A stretch of 64,000 nucleotides of DNA from contig CAVQVI010000008.1 of NCBI GenBank assembly GCA_963717075.1, positions 27,479-91,478 of the forward strand, written 5' to 3'. Positions within the stretch are counted from its first letter, which is position 1; every line of letters starts with the position of its first letter. The notes under the pieces are model-generated. The model saw only the letters and a list, made by a program, of their open reading frames with translations. It ran no database searches and was not told where the DNA came from. Positions 18,125 through 27,072 of the stretch are shown here, piece by piece. This stretch comes from JBGOTP01 sp963717075. GTDB lineage: Bacteria; Acidobacteriota; Vicinamibacteria; Vicinamibacterales; CAVVIG01. The translations under genes and the position numbers were made by a program.

Positions 18125-18961
18125 ATGCAGAGACGTCTGATTCCTTTCGCCGCGCTGGCGTTGACCGTCGCAAGCTTCATCTCCGCGTCGCCCCTTGCCG
18201 CGCAATGGCTGAAGTACCCGACCGCCGGCGTTCCGCGTTCGCGCGACGGGAAACCCAACCTGACAGCGCCGACGCCCCGGACCCCAGAGGGCAAACCGGA
18301 TTTCTCGGGAATGTGGCTCACGGCGGACGGGATGCCATGCAACAAGCTGGCAGAGGGTTTCCAGCAGTGCGGCTCGGAACTGCCGATGTCGCGCTATGGG
18401 ATCAACATCGGCGCCGGCTTGCCCGGCGGCCTCCCGTACCAGCCATGGGCGGCGGAGCAGGTGAAGTACCAGACGGAGCAAAACTCGAAGGACGATCCGC
18501 ACGCCCGCTGTCTGCCGGATACGTTTGTGCGTCTGTACGGCTTACCGCATATGCAGAAGTTCGTCCAGGTGCCCGGCCTTCTCATGATGATCTACGAGCT
18601 GAACGCCAGCTACCGCCAGGTCTTCACCGACGGGCGGCCGCTGCCGGCCGACCCGCAACCGTCGTGGAACGGGTACTCGTCGGGCAAATGGGAGGGCGAC
18701 ACGCTCGTCATCGACTCGATCGGATTCCGCGATGGCCTGTGGCTCGACATCCTCGGGAGCCCGATGACGGACGCGGCCAAGGTTCGAGAGCGAATCCGGC
18801 GGCCGGACTACGGACACCTCGAAATCGAAGTCACCGTAGACGATTCGAAGGCGTACACCAGGCCCTGGACGGTCACGCTGAAGCAAAACATCGTGGTCGA
18901 CACGGAGCTCGTGGACGAAATCTGTCTTGAAAACGAGAAGTCGCGACTGATTGGAAAGTAA
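18125..18961 (+). CDS. Exported W-E-G-D motif protein
   Basis: 278 aa with a clean signal peptide (residues 1-25, ending SPLAAQ). It then shows the layout of its family: PEGKPDFSGMWLTADGMPC, PWAAEQVKYQTEQNSKDDPH, ARCLPDTFVRLYGLPHMQKF, and NGYSSGKWEGDTLVIDSIGF near residue 190, ending in a domain with TLKQNIVVDTELVDEICLEN. The gene truncated at the window start (1-620) carries the same FxGxW and WEGDxLV landmarks. These proteins often accompany periplasmic oxidoreductases in Acidobacteriota and no reaction is known. Of two nearby ATGs, 18125 has GGAG at a good distance. It is followed after 2 bp by the MDR dehydrogenase, so translation is probably coupled. Confidence 0.82.
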   Translation: MQRRLIPFAALALTVASFISASPLAAQWLKYPTAGVPRSRDGKPNLTAPTPRTPEGKPDFSGMWLTADGMPCNKLAEGFQQCGSELPMSRYGINIGAGLPGGLPYQPWAAEQVKYQTEQNSKDDPHARCLPDTFVRLYGLPHMQKFVQVPGLLMMIYELNASYRQVFTDGRPLPADPQPSWNGYSSGKWEGDTLVIDSIGFRDGLWLDILGSPMTDAAKVRERIRRPDYGHLEIEVTVDDSKAYTRPWTVTLKQNIVVDTELVDEICLENEKSRLIGK

Positions 18962-18963
18962 CT

Positions 18964-20322
18964 ATGTCCAACAAACGCCCTCTGACGCGCAGGCATCTGT
19001 TGAAGACGGGCGCGGCGGCGCTCGGCGCAGGCACGGGCGTGCTGAACGGTCCGCCCGTTCTCGAGGCCCAAACCACCCAGGCACCTGGCTTAGTCACCGG
19101 CACGCAGACCGGCCGGTCCTTCCGCGGCCTCGTCCGCCACGCCAGCACACTCGACGTTCAGGAGATGCGGCTGCTGCCGATCGACCCGCGCCAGGTGGTC
19201 ATCCGCTCCCTGGCGGTCGCGCCCTGCTACACGATCGTGCGCGGCGCGCTCAGCACGAACGCGATTGGACGAGCGGAAGTGCCGAACCACTGTGGCTTCG
19301 GCGTCGTCGAGGCCGTCGGCCCGATGGTGAAGCGTGTCCAGGTCGGCGATCGGGTCGTCGTCGCTGGCACGTCGCAATGCGGCCAGTGCTACCAGTGCCT
19401 GCAGGGTCGTCCGGACTACTGCCAGTTCACGTTCTTCTCGAACGCACAAGGGGTCGAGCCGTTTCCTCCGTTTGCTCAGTTTCCGGACGGCACTCGTGTA
19501 TACGCACAGGCCGGTATCGGAGGAATGAGCGAGCTCATGACCGTATTCGAGGAGTACTGCGTGCCGGTCTTCACCGATCTGCCGGCCGCGCAGCTCACGC
19601 TGCTCGGCGATCAGTTATCGTCGGGCTTTGCCGCCGGTCACGCAGACATGCACTTTCAGCCTGGATGCGATGTGGTCGTCTTCGGCGCCGGGCCGGTCGG
19701 ACTTGGCGTCGTGCAGGCCGGTCGCGTGACAGGCGCCGGACAGGTGATCGTGATCGATCCGATCAAATACCGCCGCGAATTTGCGGTGAAGCTCGGAGCC
19801 ACCACGACGCTCGATCCGGTGGCGGAGGGCGACGGAGTCGTCGAGCGAGTGCGCGAGCTGTGCCGGGGACCGAACGACCGCCGATTCGCCGGCGGCGTCA
19901 CCTGGGGTCGGGCCGGCAATGCCGTCATGGGGCGCGGCGCGGACTTCGTCGTGGAGGCGGCGGGCTTGCAGGCGTTTCCGCCGAAGGCCGAGGCTCAGCC
20001 CGATCCCACCAACGTGAAGACCGTGCAGCAGGCGTGGGACTGCACGCGCATGGGCGGGCATGTGATGTTGATGGGACTCACGCTCCAACCCGTGTCGTTC
20101 CCCGGCACCTCATTAGCGCTGCTCGGCCGGACGATTCACCCGGGGCAGCAGGGCGGTCTCCACGTCATGCGCGACATTCCCCGCTACGTGAAGCTGATCG
20201 AGAAGGGGATCATCGACGCGCAGTCGGTGATCACCAAGCGATACACGCTCGACCAAAGCCGCCAGGCGGTGCAGGACACGGCCGACCGGACGATCATCAC
20301 CGGCGTCATCGAGTTCACGTAG
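18964..20322 (+). CDS. Tat-exported zinc-binding MDR alcohol dehydrogenase
   Basis: 452 aa medium-chain dehydrogenase/reductase. Residues 1-35 are a twin-arginine signal (LTRRHLLKTGAAALGAGTG). The catalytic domain has a Cys ligand (SLAVAPCYTIV), NHCGFGVVEAVG in place of the usual GHE motif, and the structural-zinc loop CGQCYQCLQGRPDYC. The Rossmann domain has VVVFGAGPVGLGVVQAGRV and an Asp after IVI (VIVIDP), typical of NAD rather than NADP binding. The C-terminal half retains GRGADFVVEAAGL and GGHVMLMG. Family members oxidise alcohols with NAD(P) in the cytoplasm; an exported one must keep its cofactor after folding, which Tat allows. It is the last gene of the operon with the W-E-G-D protein and the 171 aa protein. 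Confidence 0.85.
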   Translation: MSNKRPLTRRHLLKTGAAALGAGTGVLNGPPVLEAQTTQAPGLVTGTQTGRSFRGLVRHASTLDVQEMRLLPIDPRQVVIRSLAVAPCYTIVRGALSTNAIGRAEVPNHCGFGVVEAVGPMVKRVQVGDRVVVAGTSQCGQCYQCLQGRPDYCQFTFFSNAQGVEPFPPFAQFPDGTRVYAQAGIGGMSELMTVFEEYCVPVFTDLPAAQLTLLGDQLSSGFAAGHADMHFQPGCDVVVFGAGPVGLGVVQAGRVTGAGQVIVIDPIKYRREFAVKLGATTTLDPVAEGDGVVERVRELCRGPNDRRFAGGVTWGRAGNAVMGRGADFVVEAAGLQAFPPKAEAQPDPTNVKTVQQAWDCTRMGGHVMLMGLTLQPVSFPGTSLALLGRTIHPGQQGGLHVMRDIPRYVKLIEKGIIDAQSVITKRYTLDQSRQAVQDTADRTIITGVIEFT

Positions 20323-20365
20323 AGACGCGATCGCCCGGGGGGCGAAGGCGTCGCCAGACGCTTTG

Positions 20366-20415
20366 TTGACAGATCCGAGGCATCCGCGTTATATCTGAGC
20401 CAGCTATACATAGCT
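20366..20415 (+). promoter_or_regulatory. Promoter and palindromic operator of the padR-ADOP operon
   Basis: TTGACA at 20366-20371 and TATATC at 20390-20395 (18 bp spacer) make a sigma70-like promoter. It is followed by a perfect palindrome, AGCTAT-AC-ATAGCT, at 20402-20415 and by a further AGCTAT half-site at 20421-20426 that covers the start codon. The placement fits autoregulation by the PadR protein encoded immediately downstream. Confidence 0.6.
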
Positions 20416-20424
20416 AACTGAGCT

Positions 20425-20760
20425 ATGCCGAAACACCCGAACGACCGTCTTCAAGGCACCCTCGACCTGATGATTCTCAAGGCCGTATCCCGTGGGGGAG
20501 CGCTGCACGGGTACGGCATCGCCCGGCGGATTCGCCGGGCGACGGACGACTCGCTGCGGATCGAGGAAGGATCGCTCTATCCCGCCTTGCAGCGAATGAC
20601 GCACGAAAAATGGCTCCGCGCCACATGGGGGACGACCGACACCGGCCGGAAGGCCCGCTTTTATACCATCACGCCGGCAGGACGACGGCAGCTCGATGAG
20701 GAAGAACGTCGCTGGGAGTCGCTGACGGTGGCCGTCGGCAAGGCGTTGCGATTCGTGTAG
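20425..20760 (+). CDS. PadR family transcriptional regulator, acidobacterial ADOP-linked type
   Basis: 111 aa winged-helix regulator. It begins LQGTLDLMILKAVSRGGALH and GYGIARRIRR, has the recognition-helix and wing region IEEGSLYPALQRM and TGRKARFYTITPAGRRQL, and ends in a dimerisation helix (EEERRWESLTVAVGKALRF). This subfamily is described as sitting directly before ADOP permeases in Acidobacteriota, and here the permease starts 8 bp after the stop. It probably represses its own operon through the palindrome just upstream. The last ~33 codons are duplicated at 23582-23680. Confidence 0.9.
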   Translation: MPKHPNDRLQGTLDLMILKAVSRGGALHGYGIARRIRRATDDSLRIEEGSLYPALQRMTHEKWLRATWGTTDTGRKARFYTITPAGRRQLDEEERRWESLTVAVGKALRFV

Positions 20761-20768
20761 GAGGCTTC

Positions 20769-23476
20769 ATGTCGGTGCTGTGGCGGATCTGGAATGTCGT
20801 GCGCCGGGCTCGGTTGGATGACGAGCTTCGAGAGGAATTCGAGACGCATCTCGCGTTCATCGAAGAGGAGGAGCGGGCTCAGGGCTCGAGCCCTCGGGAG
20901 GCTCACGAAAAGGCGAGAGCGCGATTCGGGAGTCCGATCCTGTACCGTGACCGTACGCACGATGCGGTTGTCGCAACCTGGCTCGACGACGGCTGGCGAG
21001 ACATTCGTCTCGCGATCAGATCGCTCGTCCGCAGCCCACACTTCAGCGTCGCGGCTGTGTTGACGCTCGCGCTCGGCATCGGCGCGACGACCGCGATCTT
21101 CAGCGTCGTCTATTCCGTGCTGATCAAGCCGCTGCCGTACAGGAATGCGGACGAGCTCGTGAGGATCCGGCATCGCAGCGTCGGTGCTGACAATCTCGAC
21201 GCGAATTCGAACATGTACCTCACGTACCGCGACGAGAACACAACGTTCGCCAACATCGGGTTGTGGCAGGAGGGGAACGCGACGCTGACCAGCAACGGTG
21301 AGGCGGAGCAGGTTCGCGCGCTTCAGGTCTCACACGGCACGCTTCAGGCGCTCGTCGTGCCGCCGATGCGCGGACGCTCGTTCACCGAGCAGGAACACGG
21401 ACCGGCGGCCGAGGGACCGGTCCCGGTCATCCTCTCTTACGGGTTCTGGCAGCGGCGATTCGGCGGTGACGAGGCGGCGCTCGGACGCGAGCTCTCGATC
21501 GATTCGCGGCCGTCGCAGGTGGTCGGCATCATGCCGTCCGACTTCAGATTCATCGAGATGACGCCGCAGCCCGACGTCATCGTCCCCGTGCGGCTTCGAC
21601 CCCCTGCCCAGCAGGTCCATGGCATCTACCAATATCAAATGCTGGCGCGGCTCAAGCCGGGCGTGACGCCGGCCACGGCCGCTGCCGACATCGAGCGCAT
21701 GTTGCCGATCTGGCTCGACGCGTGGCCGCTCATACCCGGTAGCGCGCTCACGAGAGACGCGATAGCGAACTTGCGAATCACCCCGGTCGTTCGTCCCTTG
21801 AAGGACGACCTGGTCGGCGACGTGGCGAGCATGTTGTGGGTGCTCATGGGCGCGATCGGCGCCGTGCTGCTGATCGCCTGCGCCAACATTGCGAATCTCA
21901 TGCTCGTGCGGGCGGACACTCGGCGGCACGAGTTCGCCGTACGTGCCGCGCTCGGTGCTGGCCCTGTGCGAATCGCGAGAGAAGTGCTCGTCGAGAGCCT
22001 GTGTCTCGGTGCCGTCGGGAGCGCGCTCGGGCTGGTGCTCGCCTCTGCTGGACTCCAGGTGCTCGCTGCCAACGGCCCGAGCGACCTGCCGCGCCTTCAG
22101 GAGATCGGCATCTATCCGCCCGTGCTCGCGTTTACCGTCGCCGTCTCACTCGCGTCGACGCTCGTGTTCGGATCGTTCACGGTGCTCAGACACGCACTAC
22201 ACGTCGATACGCGCACGATCGGCGCAGCGCGCGGCGCGAGCACGGACCGGCAGCGAAGCACGACGCGCAGCGCGTTGGTCGTGGTGCAGGTGGCGCTCGC
22301 GCTCGTGTTGATCGTGAGCGCGGCGCTCATGATTCGAACGTTTCAGGCCTTGCGCGCCGTTGATCCCGGGTTTTCGGACCCGGCGACCATTCAAACGGTG
22401 CGGATTTCGATTTCGACCGTTCTGTTTCCCAACGGCGAGCAATGGACCCGAATGGAGCACGAAATCCTTGACAAGATCGCGGCGCTTCCGGGGGTCACCG
22501 CCGCCGGCTTTGCGAGTGCCGTTGCGATGGAGGCGGCGGAGATGACGAGCCAAATAGCGTTTCAGGGTCAGACCCTGCCGGCAGTCGCCCCGCCGAGAAA
22601 CGCGTTCGTGTCCCCGGGCTACTTCGAAGCCATGGGCACGCGGATGATCGCAGGACGCGACGTGACGTGGGCCGATATCGCGGCGGGCGGCCGCGTGGCC
22701 GTGATCACCGAGGATGTCGCTCGCGAGCTCGCGCCAGAGCCTGCGGGCGCCCTTGGTCAGCGGATCCGGCTGGCTGCGTTTGATCAGGATCCATGGCGGG
22801 AGGTGATCGGCGTGGTGCAGAGCGTCCGCCAGGACGGGCTGCACCAGGAACCCCCGCCTCTCGTGTACTGGCCCGTGCTCGTGGACAGCATGTTCAACGG
22901 CAGCATGCGCAATGCACCTCCACTCGGCAGGCCGGCCGTCACGTTCGCCATCCGCAGCGAGCGCGCGGGGACCGCGAGCCTCATGAACGAGGTCCGGCAG
23001 GTGGTGCGGTCGGTGAACGCGGAGCGTTCCTGTCGCTCAGGCGCGCACGATGCAGGATCTGTACGCCGACTCGCTCGCGCGCACGTCGTTCACGCTCGTG
23101 ATGCTCGCGATCGCCGGTGCGATGGCCCTGGCGCTCGGCGTGGTCGGGATCTACGGCGTCATCGCCTACGTCGTCTCGCAGCGGACCCGGGAAATCGGTA
23201 TTCGGTCGGCGCTCGGCGCCACGCCACGGGAGCTCGAGAGGATGTTCCTGCTGCGCGGGCTCGCGCTCAGCGGAGTGGGCGCTGCCGCGGGGCTTGTCGC
23301 CGCCATGGCGTTGGGGCGCTTTGATGTCGTCGCTGCTGTTCGGCATCGGCCCGATGGATCCTGCGGCCTATGTCGCGGCGCTCGGCGTCACCGTCGCAGC
23401 CGCGGCGGTCGCAAGCTATGTGCCGGCTCGTCGCGCGGCGACGATCGATCCGATGGAGACGATGAGGGTGGAGTGA
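20769..23476 (+). CDS. ADOP-type orphan ABC permease (MacB/FtsX-like), copy 1 (two frameshifts)
   Basis: About 902 residues. The N-terminal ~85 residues are the cytoplasmic ADOP domain (LDDELREEFETHLAFIEEEE). TM1 then appears in VAAVLTLALGIGATTAIFSV, followed by a MacB-like periplasmic domain (VVGIMPSDFRFIE). The first FtsX domain is ALGAGPVRIAREVLVESLCL, the second periplasmic domain includes EWTRMEHEILDKIA-like sequence, and a second FtsX domain ends ASYVPARRAATIDPMETMRV. Breaks near 23030 and 23325 split the last quarter. ADOP proteins have two permease halves but no ATPase neighbour, as here, and their function is unknown. By analogy to MacB they may be mechanotransmitting efflux or lipoprotein-handling proteins lacking or borrowing an ATPase. 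Cotranscribed with padR. Confidence 0.87.
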
Positions 23477-23581
23477 CTTCGCTCTCGGCTGATCGATGGC
23501 GGGAGGCGGGACGGTCCCGGCCGTTGGTCGAGTGAAACGTCCCATCTCGTTGAACTCCGTGGAGTTGAGGGGAGCTATGTT

Positions 23582-23680
23582 TATGCCATCACGCCGGTAG
23601 GACGACGGCAGCTCGACGAGGAAGAACGTCGCTGGGAGTCGCTGATGGTGGCCGTCGGCAAGGCGTTGCGATTCGTGTAG
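23582..23680 (+). pseudogene. Duplicated 3' remnant of the padR gene
   Basis: Encodes the last ~33 residues of PadR in frame (ITPVGRRQLDEEERRWESL) and ends in the same stop codon, 8 bp before the second ADOP start. The ~150 bp block from here into the second ADOP gene differs from 20661-20807 at about four positions, after which similarity drops sharply. There is no start codon or DNA-binding part, so it is not a working gene. The 100 bp before it holds a short palindrome (AACTCC-GT-GGAGTT, 23553-23566) after the first ADOP stop. Confidence 0.85.
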
Positions 23681-23688
23681 GAGGCTTC

Positions 23689-26413
23689 ATGTCGGTGCTG
23701 TGGCGGATCTGGAATGTCGTGCGCCGGCAGCGGCTGGACGAGGAGCTTCGAAATGAGCTCGAAACGCACCTCGCGCTCATCGAAGAAGAAGAACGTGCGC
23801 TCGGCTTGAGCGCTGACGAGGCCCATCGGAGGGCGAGAGCGAGGTTCGGGAATCCGCTCTCCTATCGCGAGCACGCACGGGACGCCGTCATCGCGACGTG
23901 GCTCGAGAGCGCCTGCAAGGAGATCGTCTTCGCGGCGCGGCGGCTCGTGCGGGCCCCGGCGTTTACGTGGTCGGCCGTCTTGACGCTGGCACTCGCGATT
24001 GGCGCCAACGCGTCGATATTCGCCGTCGTGCAACGGGTCGTGCTGAACCCCCTGCCGTATCCGGACTCGGATCGGTTGATCGAGTTGGATCACGGCGCGC
24101 AGCTGCTCAACCTGCCGTCGGGCTTGGGGATGACGCGGGGCTTCTACTATCGGTACTCAGAGCGTGCACGCACGCTGGATGGTGTCGTGCTGTACGCCAC
24201 CAACGACCTCACGCTGACAGGCGAGGGAGATCCAGAGCGGATCCGAGTGGCCCGCGTCACGACGACGCTGGCGCCGGTGTTGCGTGTCTGGCCCGACGTC
24301 GGTCGCTGGTTCAGCGAGGAAGAAGGCCAGCCGGGGGCGCCAAGTCTGGCCGTGCTGTCGCACGGGCTCTGGCTGCGCCGATACGGCGGCGACCCGGGCA
24401 TCGTCGGACGGTCGGTGATTCTGGCTGGCGTGCCCGCACGGGTTATCGGCGTAATGCCGGCATCGTTTGCGTTTCCCGATCCACGCGTCGAGATCTGGCT
24501 GGCTGAGCCAATCGCGCGGTCGATGGGATTTGGCATCTGGCTCTACTACGGCGTGGCGCGGCTGCGAGCGGGCGTGACGGTTGCGGACGCGCGCGCGGAA
24601 CTGAACACGCTGATTGCCGATGTCCCGCGCGCGTTTCCGGGAGATCCAATCGCCCTGGGAAACTCCGAACAAATCAAGCTGTTTTCAAACGTGAGGACCC
24701 TGAAGGAGGCGACGGTCGGGAACGTCGCGCGCGGTCTGTGGATTCTGCTGGCCTCCGTGGGGCTCGTCCTGCTCGTCGCGTGCGCCAACGTCGCCAATCT
24801 GTTCCTCGTTCGTTCGGAAGCCCGCCAGCGGGAAATAGCCGTGCGCCGTGCGCTCGGCGCGGGCCGTCTCGCCATCGCAGGTTATTTCCTCGCTGAGAGC
24901 GCGTGGCTCTCACTCGCGGGCGGCATGATTGGGCTGGCGCTCGCGTGGGTGGCTGTGCGTGTGCTCGTCGCCAGCGGACCCGCTTCGCTCCCACGCCTCG
25001 GCGAGGTGCGCCTCGACGGAATCGCGGTGGCATACACGTGCCTCCTCAGCCTCTTCGCGGCCTTGGCGTGTGGCGCCCTCCCGCTGTGGCGCGGCACGCC
25101 GCTCGCCGCCTCGCTGCATGAACACGGCCGCACCAATACAGCGAGTCGAAGTCGTCACCGCACCCGACAACTTCTGATGGGCGGTCAGGTCGCGCTGGCA
25201 CTCATCCTTCTTGTCGCTTCCGGTCTGATGGTTCGAAGTTTCCAGAAGCTGCGCGCGGTGGATCCCGGCTTCGACGCCACATCAGCGCTCACGTTCAGCA
25301 TCGGACTGCCCAATCGCGGGTATTCCACGCGAGCGGAAGCGGTCATGGCCCATCACGCGATTCTGGAGCAATTGTCTGTATTGCCGGGTGTGAGCGCCGT
25401 CTCGGCGTCCGCGTGTTTGCCCCTCGTGCGCGAAGGGTGCATGGGCAACACCGTGCGCGTCATGGGTCGGGTCATTCCTCCTGGGACCGTGCCGCCATTT
25501 GTCGTGTTCAACGCGGTGGCCGGCGGATACTTCGAAACGCTGGGCATTCGGCGCATTCGCGGTCGCATGCTTGATCGCGGAGATATCGATCGGCGTGAGC
25601 CGGTTGTCGTCGTCGACGAAGCATTTGCACAGAGAATGTTTCCAAATCAGGATCCAATCGGCGAGCGTGTGGCTCTCGAGCCGCCCACCAACACGACCTG
25701 GGGAGACGCCAGACATCGCATGGCTCACCATCGTGGGCGTTGTGTCGAAGACCCCCAGTCGCGTGCTCACGGAGTCTGATCCGGTTGCGCCAACTCTACA
25801 TGCCGATGTCCATCGCGGGTGGACCAGAGTTCCCGATCTCCTCGCTGGTTGGTCCAGACATTTCGGTGATGAGTTACGTCGTACGCTCCAACACGTCGCT
25901 TGCCGCCTTGGTGCCTTCCGTGCGTCGCGCCATCGATTCGGTTGATCCCAAACTGGCCATGGCTCAGGTGCGCACGTTGGAAACTATTCTCGATAGCGCC
26001 TCGGCGCAGATGGCGTTCACGATGGTTCTGATTGCGATCGCCGCTGGCGTCGCCCTGATCCTTGGCGTGATCGGGATCTACGGCGTCATGTCCTACATCG
26101 TCACGCTGCGCACCGGTGAAATCGGCGTGCGCGCTCGCCCTCGGCGCCGAACCTGCCACGGTCGCCCGGATGATCGTGCGGCAGGGCAGTGTGGTGGCCG
26201 CCGGCGGTGTCGCCGTGGGCCTCACGACCGCGGCTGCGGGCAGCTCGCGTCATCGAGTCGCTGCTCTACGGCGTGAGCCCCAGAGATCCGGGCGTGCTTG
26301 CCGCTACGACGTGTCTGCTGCTGGGCGTGGCGCTTGCGGCGTGCTGGCTGCCCGCGCGGCGCGCGGCGAAACTCAGCCCGTTTGGAAGCGCTTCGGGCAG
26401 ATTAGGGTCATGA
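23689..26413 (+). CDS. ADOP-type orphan ABC permease, copy 2 (several frameshifts)
   Basis: About 908 residues with the same architecture as the first copy: N-terminal ADOP domain (LDEELRNELETHLALIEEEE), TM1 in WSAVLTLALAIGANASIFAV, periplasmic domain (VIGVMPASFAFPDPRVEIWL), FtsX domain (LGAGRLAIAGYFLAESAWLS), second periplasmic domain (DATSALTFSIGLPNRGYSTR) and second FtsX domain ending in PRDPGVLAATTCLLLGVALA. Breaks near 25705, 25790, 26140 and 26235 affect only the last quarter. Outside the first ~13 codons it differs widely from copy 1, so it is an old paralogue whose 5' end has been homogenised or exchanged. It is probably driven by read-through from the padR promoter. No ATP-binding-cassette gene is present anywhere in the window. 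Confidence 0.85.
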
Positions 26414-26430
26414 CTGATCATTTCTAGTCC

Positions 26431-26468
26431 ATTTGGTGAATTGGTATTTGGTGAATTGGTGAATTGAC
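26431..26468. repeat. Octamer tandem array ATTGGTGA
   Basis: Interrupted units of ATTGGTGA (the longest exact run is TTTGGTGAATTGGTGAATTG at 26448-26467), 18 bp after the second ADOP stop. The unit is the same as in the array at 12786-12817. The rest of the 26414-26729 gap shows no gene that I can support. Confidence 0.7.
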
Positions 26469-26729
26469 CTACGATTCCCGGCTTAGAAGGGCAGTGGTCC
26501 TCGGACCTCGGATGACGACGAGCTTCCTTGGTCGCACCCAAAAACGATTGCCGTGCGTCTAATGAACGAGCGAGGGCCGGGTCGAGGCCACGCAGCTATG
26601 TGCCGTGGGATGTCGTCTTCGACCGCTGTCTTCACCACAGTCCGCGCGCGACGCACTGAAGGCAACGGTCCGCGGCAAGCGCGATGAGCGTCGAGGCACA
26701 GCCGCCATCTGTAGCCGTTGAGGGTCGCT

Positions 26730-26984
26730 ATGCCGGAGAACACATTGATCAACCGTCTCCGCGCCGAGTTCCTGGAAATGCCGGGTCTGCGCCTGACCCG
26801 CGAACAAGCGCAACGTCTCTGTGGTGTCGAGCGGACGGTGTGCCAGATGGCGCTTGACGCGCTCGTTGACACGAAGTTCCTGTGCGTCAAACCAAACGGG
26901 GCCTATGCGCGGCTTACCGACGGTGCCGACCTGCCGTGCCCGCAGCCCACGAAGCAGACCTCGGAACCGAAACACGTTCTCTGA
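26730..26984 (+). CDS. Small helix-turn-helix-like protein
   Basis: 84 aa. It begins MPENTLINRLRAEFLEMPGL and continues RLTREQAQRLCGVERTVCQM and ALDALVDTKFLCVKPNGAYA, ending in a short polar tail. The spacing of helices (LTREQAQRLCGV, then ALDALVDTKFL, then a short beta wing) suggests a winged-helix fold. Small proteins of this kind are frequent in Acidobacteriota and I know no assigned function. ATG at 26730 is preferred over the TTG 12 bp upstream, with GAGGGT just ahead. It is convergent with the kinase-propeller gene. Confidence 0.65.
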   Translation: MPENTLINRLRAEFLEMPGLRLTREQAQRLCGVERTVCQMALDALVDTKFLCVKPNGAYARLTDGADLPCPQPTKQTSEPKHVL

Positions 26985-27072
26985 AAGCTTCGCGACCACG
27001 CGCCGACCCAGGCGCATTTGGAAAGGGAGAGACGGCTTTAGGCGGAATCCGCTGGACGCGGACGCGTCACGT

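Noticed and set aside
17564..18502. 312-codon minus-strand frame opposite the operon starting at 17600
   Set aside because: The plus-strand genes have ribosome sites, signal peptides and tight spacing. The minus frame is Arg-rich with no motif.
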